43,284 nt of DNA, from positions 1 through 43,284 of the forward strand of contig CABUUJ010000010.1 in the NCBI GenBank assembly GCA_902494715.1, given 5' to 3'. Below the pieces are notes generated by a model. The model searched no databases and was not told the origin of the DNA. It saw nothing but the letters and a program-made list of their open reading frames with translations. Shown here piece after piece: positions 41,731 through 43,284 of this stretch. The DNA is from an uncultured Collinsella sp. (GTDB taxonomy: Bacteria; Actinomycetota; Coriobacteriia; Coriobacteriales; Coriobacteriaceae). A program made the position numbers and the translations under genes. How positions within the stretch are numbered: position 1 is the first letter of the stretch; every line of letters starts with the position of its first letter.

Positions 41731-42903
41731 ATGCAAATCGAGGAGAACGGCCAGGGAACGCTCCGCAATAATCTATCGGGGAAATTGGCTTACTATTCGT
41801 TTTTTCCAACGCCCTTGCAATCATTGAGGCAGCTAAACCTCACCGAGGAAACCCATCGCACGCTTTCCGCATGCTCACGAAAGCTTGGAGAGCTTGAAGG
41901 CATGCTCTACTTTGTTCCCAACGCCGACATGTATCTGACAATGTACGTGCGCAAAGAAGCACTCCTTTCTTCGCAAATTGAGGGAACCCAGTGCACGTTT
42001 GACGACCTACTTAGTCCATCGCAAACACAACTCCATCATAAAGATGTCGCAGACGTCGTGAATTACGTCCGTGCTGTCGACCGCGGCGTAGAACTGCTCA
42101 AAAAGATGCCCTTGTGCACGAGACTTCTTAGGCAAGTTCATGCGGTCCTGCTGGACGGAGTGCGCGGAACGGAGAAGAATCCAGGCGAGCTGCGCTCCTC
42201 ACAAAACTGGATTGGCCCCTCAGGCTGCACCATTGCAACCGCATCGTTTGTCCCTCCAAACATTGAAGATTTGAGCAACACGCTCCAGGACCTCGAACGC
42301 TTTATCAATGAGCCTCAAGTCGAAATGGATCCGATTGTGCGGGCGGCGCTCGTCCATTACCAATTTGAAACTGCCCATCCATTCCTAGACGGAAACGGTC
42401 GCCTGGGCAGGCTTCTCATTACACTTATGCTCATCAATGATGGCGTTCTTCATTCTTGCTTGTTCTATCCATCGTTCCAGTTCAAGAAAAATCGAAGCGA
42501 GTACTACCGGCAACTCACATCCGTAAGGGAGAGAGGCACTTACGAGGAATGGATAGAGTTTTTCTGCAACAGTCTTCTCGAGAGTGCGAAGGACTCGGTA
42601 GGGTCTTTAAAAAACCTTGTTGACCTCCATAACCGTTCCACAGCAACCATTACCGAAAATCTCGGAAGGACTGCTGCAAACGGGCAAAGGCTGTTGGGCA
42701 TTCTTGAAGAGCACCCCATCGTCGACACCGCATTCATCGCTGCCCAACTCGATATCGGCAGGAGTACCGCGAGCTCGCTCGTCAAATCATTTGAAGAATT
42801 GGGTATCCTCCGTCCTCTCGACGAGTCAAGACAGAGATACCGGCAGTACGGGTATGAAGAGTATCTTTCGATTCTCAGGGAAGACGCCGAGCCGATTAGA
42901 TAG
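41731..42903 (+). CDS. Fic domain protein with C-terminal winged helix
   Basis: A 390-residue protein that likely transfers AMP or another nucleotide moiety to a target protein. The self-inhibitory motif SSQIEG is at 80-85, which puts it in the class with the inhibitor in front of the Fic fold. The Fic motif HPFLDGNGRLGR is complete at 216-227. A winged helix-turn-helix is at about 325-385 (HPIVDTAFIAAQLDIGRSTA). Start 41731 has GGAGGG 4 bases upstream; the ATG at 41719 lies before that site. Such Fic-wHTH proteins may regulate their own gene. Flanking palindromes and an AT-rich leader suggest acquisition by transfer. Confidence 0.92.
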   Translation: MQIEENGQGTLRNNLSGKLAYYSFFPTPLQSLRQLNLTEETHRTLSACSRKLGELEGMLYFVPNADMYLTMYVRKEALLSSQIEGTQCTFDDLLSPSQTQLHHKDVADVVNYVRAVDRGVELLKKMPLCTRLLRQVHAVLLDGVRGTEKNPGELRSSQNWIGPSGCTIATASFVPPNIEDLSNTLQDLERFINEPQVEMDPIVRAALVHYQFETAHPFLDGNGRLGRLLITLMLINDGVLHSCLFYPSFQFKKNRSEYYRQLTSVRERGTYEEWIEFFCNSLLESAKDSVGSLKNLVDLHNRSTATITENLGRTAANGQRLLGILEEHPIVDTAFIAAQLDIGRSTASSLVKSFEELGILRPLDESRQRYRQYGYEEYLSILREDAEPIR

Positions 42904-42932
42904 GCATCGCAGCCCAGGCAAATTAAAGCGAA

Positions 42933-42990
42933 CGCGGATAATCTCCCACTTTGAGCCCGCACACAGGCCAAAACTGGGAGATTATCCACG
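42933..42990. repeat. GTGGATAATCTCCC palindrome, right flank of the Fic gene
   Basis: CGCGGATAATCTCCCA (42933-42948) pairs with 42975-42990 with one mismatch. It is in the same orientation as the copy at 41497-41554. Confidence 0.85.
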
Positions 42991-43001
42991 TTCATTCCTG
43001 G

Positions 43002-43032
43002 CTAGTCATTTAAGAACGTCCCCAATGACTAG
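43002..43032. repeat. TCATTTAAGAACGTCCCC repeat, copy 2
   Basis: CTAGTCATT and AATGACTAG form perfect 9-bp arms around TAAGAACGTCCCC. Confidence 0.8.
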
Positions 43033-43109
43033 AAGGCCAGGCTCGACAACCTACGCTGCGTAGACATACGCCAATCGAACGAGCCGGATTTTTGGACGCT
43101 CATCCTGAG

Positions 43110-43139
43110 CAGTCATTTAAGATCGTCCCCAACGACTAC
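43110..43139. repeat. TCATTTAAGAACGTCCCC repeat, copy 3
   Basis: CAGTCATTTAAGATCGTCCCC followed by AACGACTAC; it is the diverged copy that leads into E4, as copy 1 leads toward E2. Confidence 0.7.
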
Positions 43140-43175
43140 CGCATTCGGAGCAAGACAACGCCGCAAGTAGAGGAC

Positions 43176-43284
43176 GGACAGCGAGCGACGTCCAGGGCGA
43201 ACAAGTTAGCACGAAAAAGGCGAGGCATTGACCTTCTGGTCATGCCTCGCCTTTTGAATGACAAATTGTCGGCCTGGACGGCGC
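43176..43284 (+). repeat. Structured repeat element E, copy E4 (cut by window end)
   Basis: GGACAGCGAGCGA, outer stem left (43189-43196), a bulged hairpin with TTCT loop (43215-43255), TTGAAT, small hairpin (43260-43270) and outer stem right (43273-43280). It is closest to E2. The distal hairpin would lie beyond the window. Confidence 0.82.

Larger units (their letters stand above)
42904..43284. other. Repeat-filled end of the window
   Basis: No gene. It contains the right-hand GTGGATAATCTCCC palindrome, two TCATTTAAGA.CGTCCCC repeats and repeat element E4, cut by the window end. Confidence 0.75.

Overview
The window looks like the chromosome of a Collinsella-type gut actinobacterium (class Coriobacteriia). 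The reasons are GC-rich coding DNA, an HspR-controlled dnaK operon (an actinobacterial arrangement), mannose- and glucose-type PTS proteins, anaerobic iron-sulfur flavoprotein chemistry, [NiFe]-hydrogenase maturation genes and intergenic DNA packed with palindromic repeats. No complete transposase, phage gene, CRISPR array or rRNA gene was seen.

Layout. 0-0.34 kb: tRNA-Arg(CCU) on the minus strand and a duplicated fragment of its 3' end. 0.34-3.63 kb: mannose-family PTS operon manX-manY-manZ, then a terminator and a DUF956 (ManO-like) gene. 4.0-9.4 kb: hypA, a 925-residue Fe-S flavoprotein with a GltD-like core, a divergent TetR-type regulator with paired palindromic operators, and a polytopic membrane protein. 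9.6-16.7 kb: an acidic single-pass membrane protein, an AAA/DUF4143 ATPase, a small Pro/Lys-rich protein, clpB and a membrane-anchored hypothetical protein. 17.1-24.2 kb: an aconitase-superfamily hydratase and the operon dnaK-grpE-dnaJ-hspR. 24.8-29.1 kb: a 2[4Fe-4S] ferredoxin and the NAD synthesis operon nadA-nadB-nadC-niaR, whose promoter lies in a 44-bp perfect palindrome. 29.3-32.4 kb: a LytTR/GHKL two-component system, an unknown protein and trxA. 32.6-38.5 kb: an 82-residue protein, nikR, hypF, hypC, hypD and hypE. 38.6-41.2 kb: a Gph-like phosphatase, a lipoprotein and a glucose-type IIA protein. 41.5-43.0 kb: a Fic-wHTH gene with an inverted-repeat operator, flanked by direct copies of a palindromic repeat.

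How the genes fit together. Hydrogenase maturation (hypA, hypF, hypC, hypD, hypE) is linked to nickel sensing (NikR), but hypB and hydrogenase structural genes are not in the window. The dnaK operon and clpB share a 27-bp inverted-repeat promoter element that is a good candidate operator for HspR. NiaR probably represses its own operon. Two PTS parts (a mannose-family permease and a stand-alone IIA) point to sugar uptake.

The most unusual content is between genes. At least seven palindromic repeat families occupy the spacers. One (here E1 to E4) is present four times with the same order of stems: an enclosing stem around two hairpins, then a distal hairpin. Its stems are kept by compensatory base changes, so it is a structured element maintained as folded RNA or folded single-stranded DNA. 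Others include three hairpins at an exact 80-bp period near 16.8 kb and a family built around a GTCCC core. All reading was by eye; coordinates of repeats were worked out by hand.
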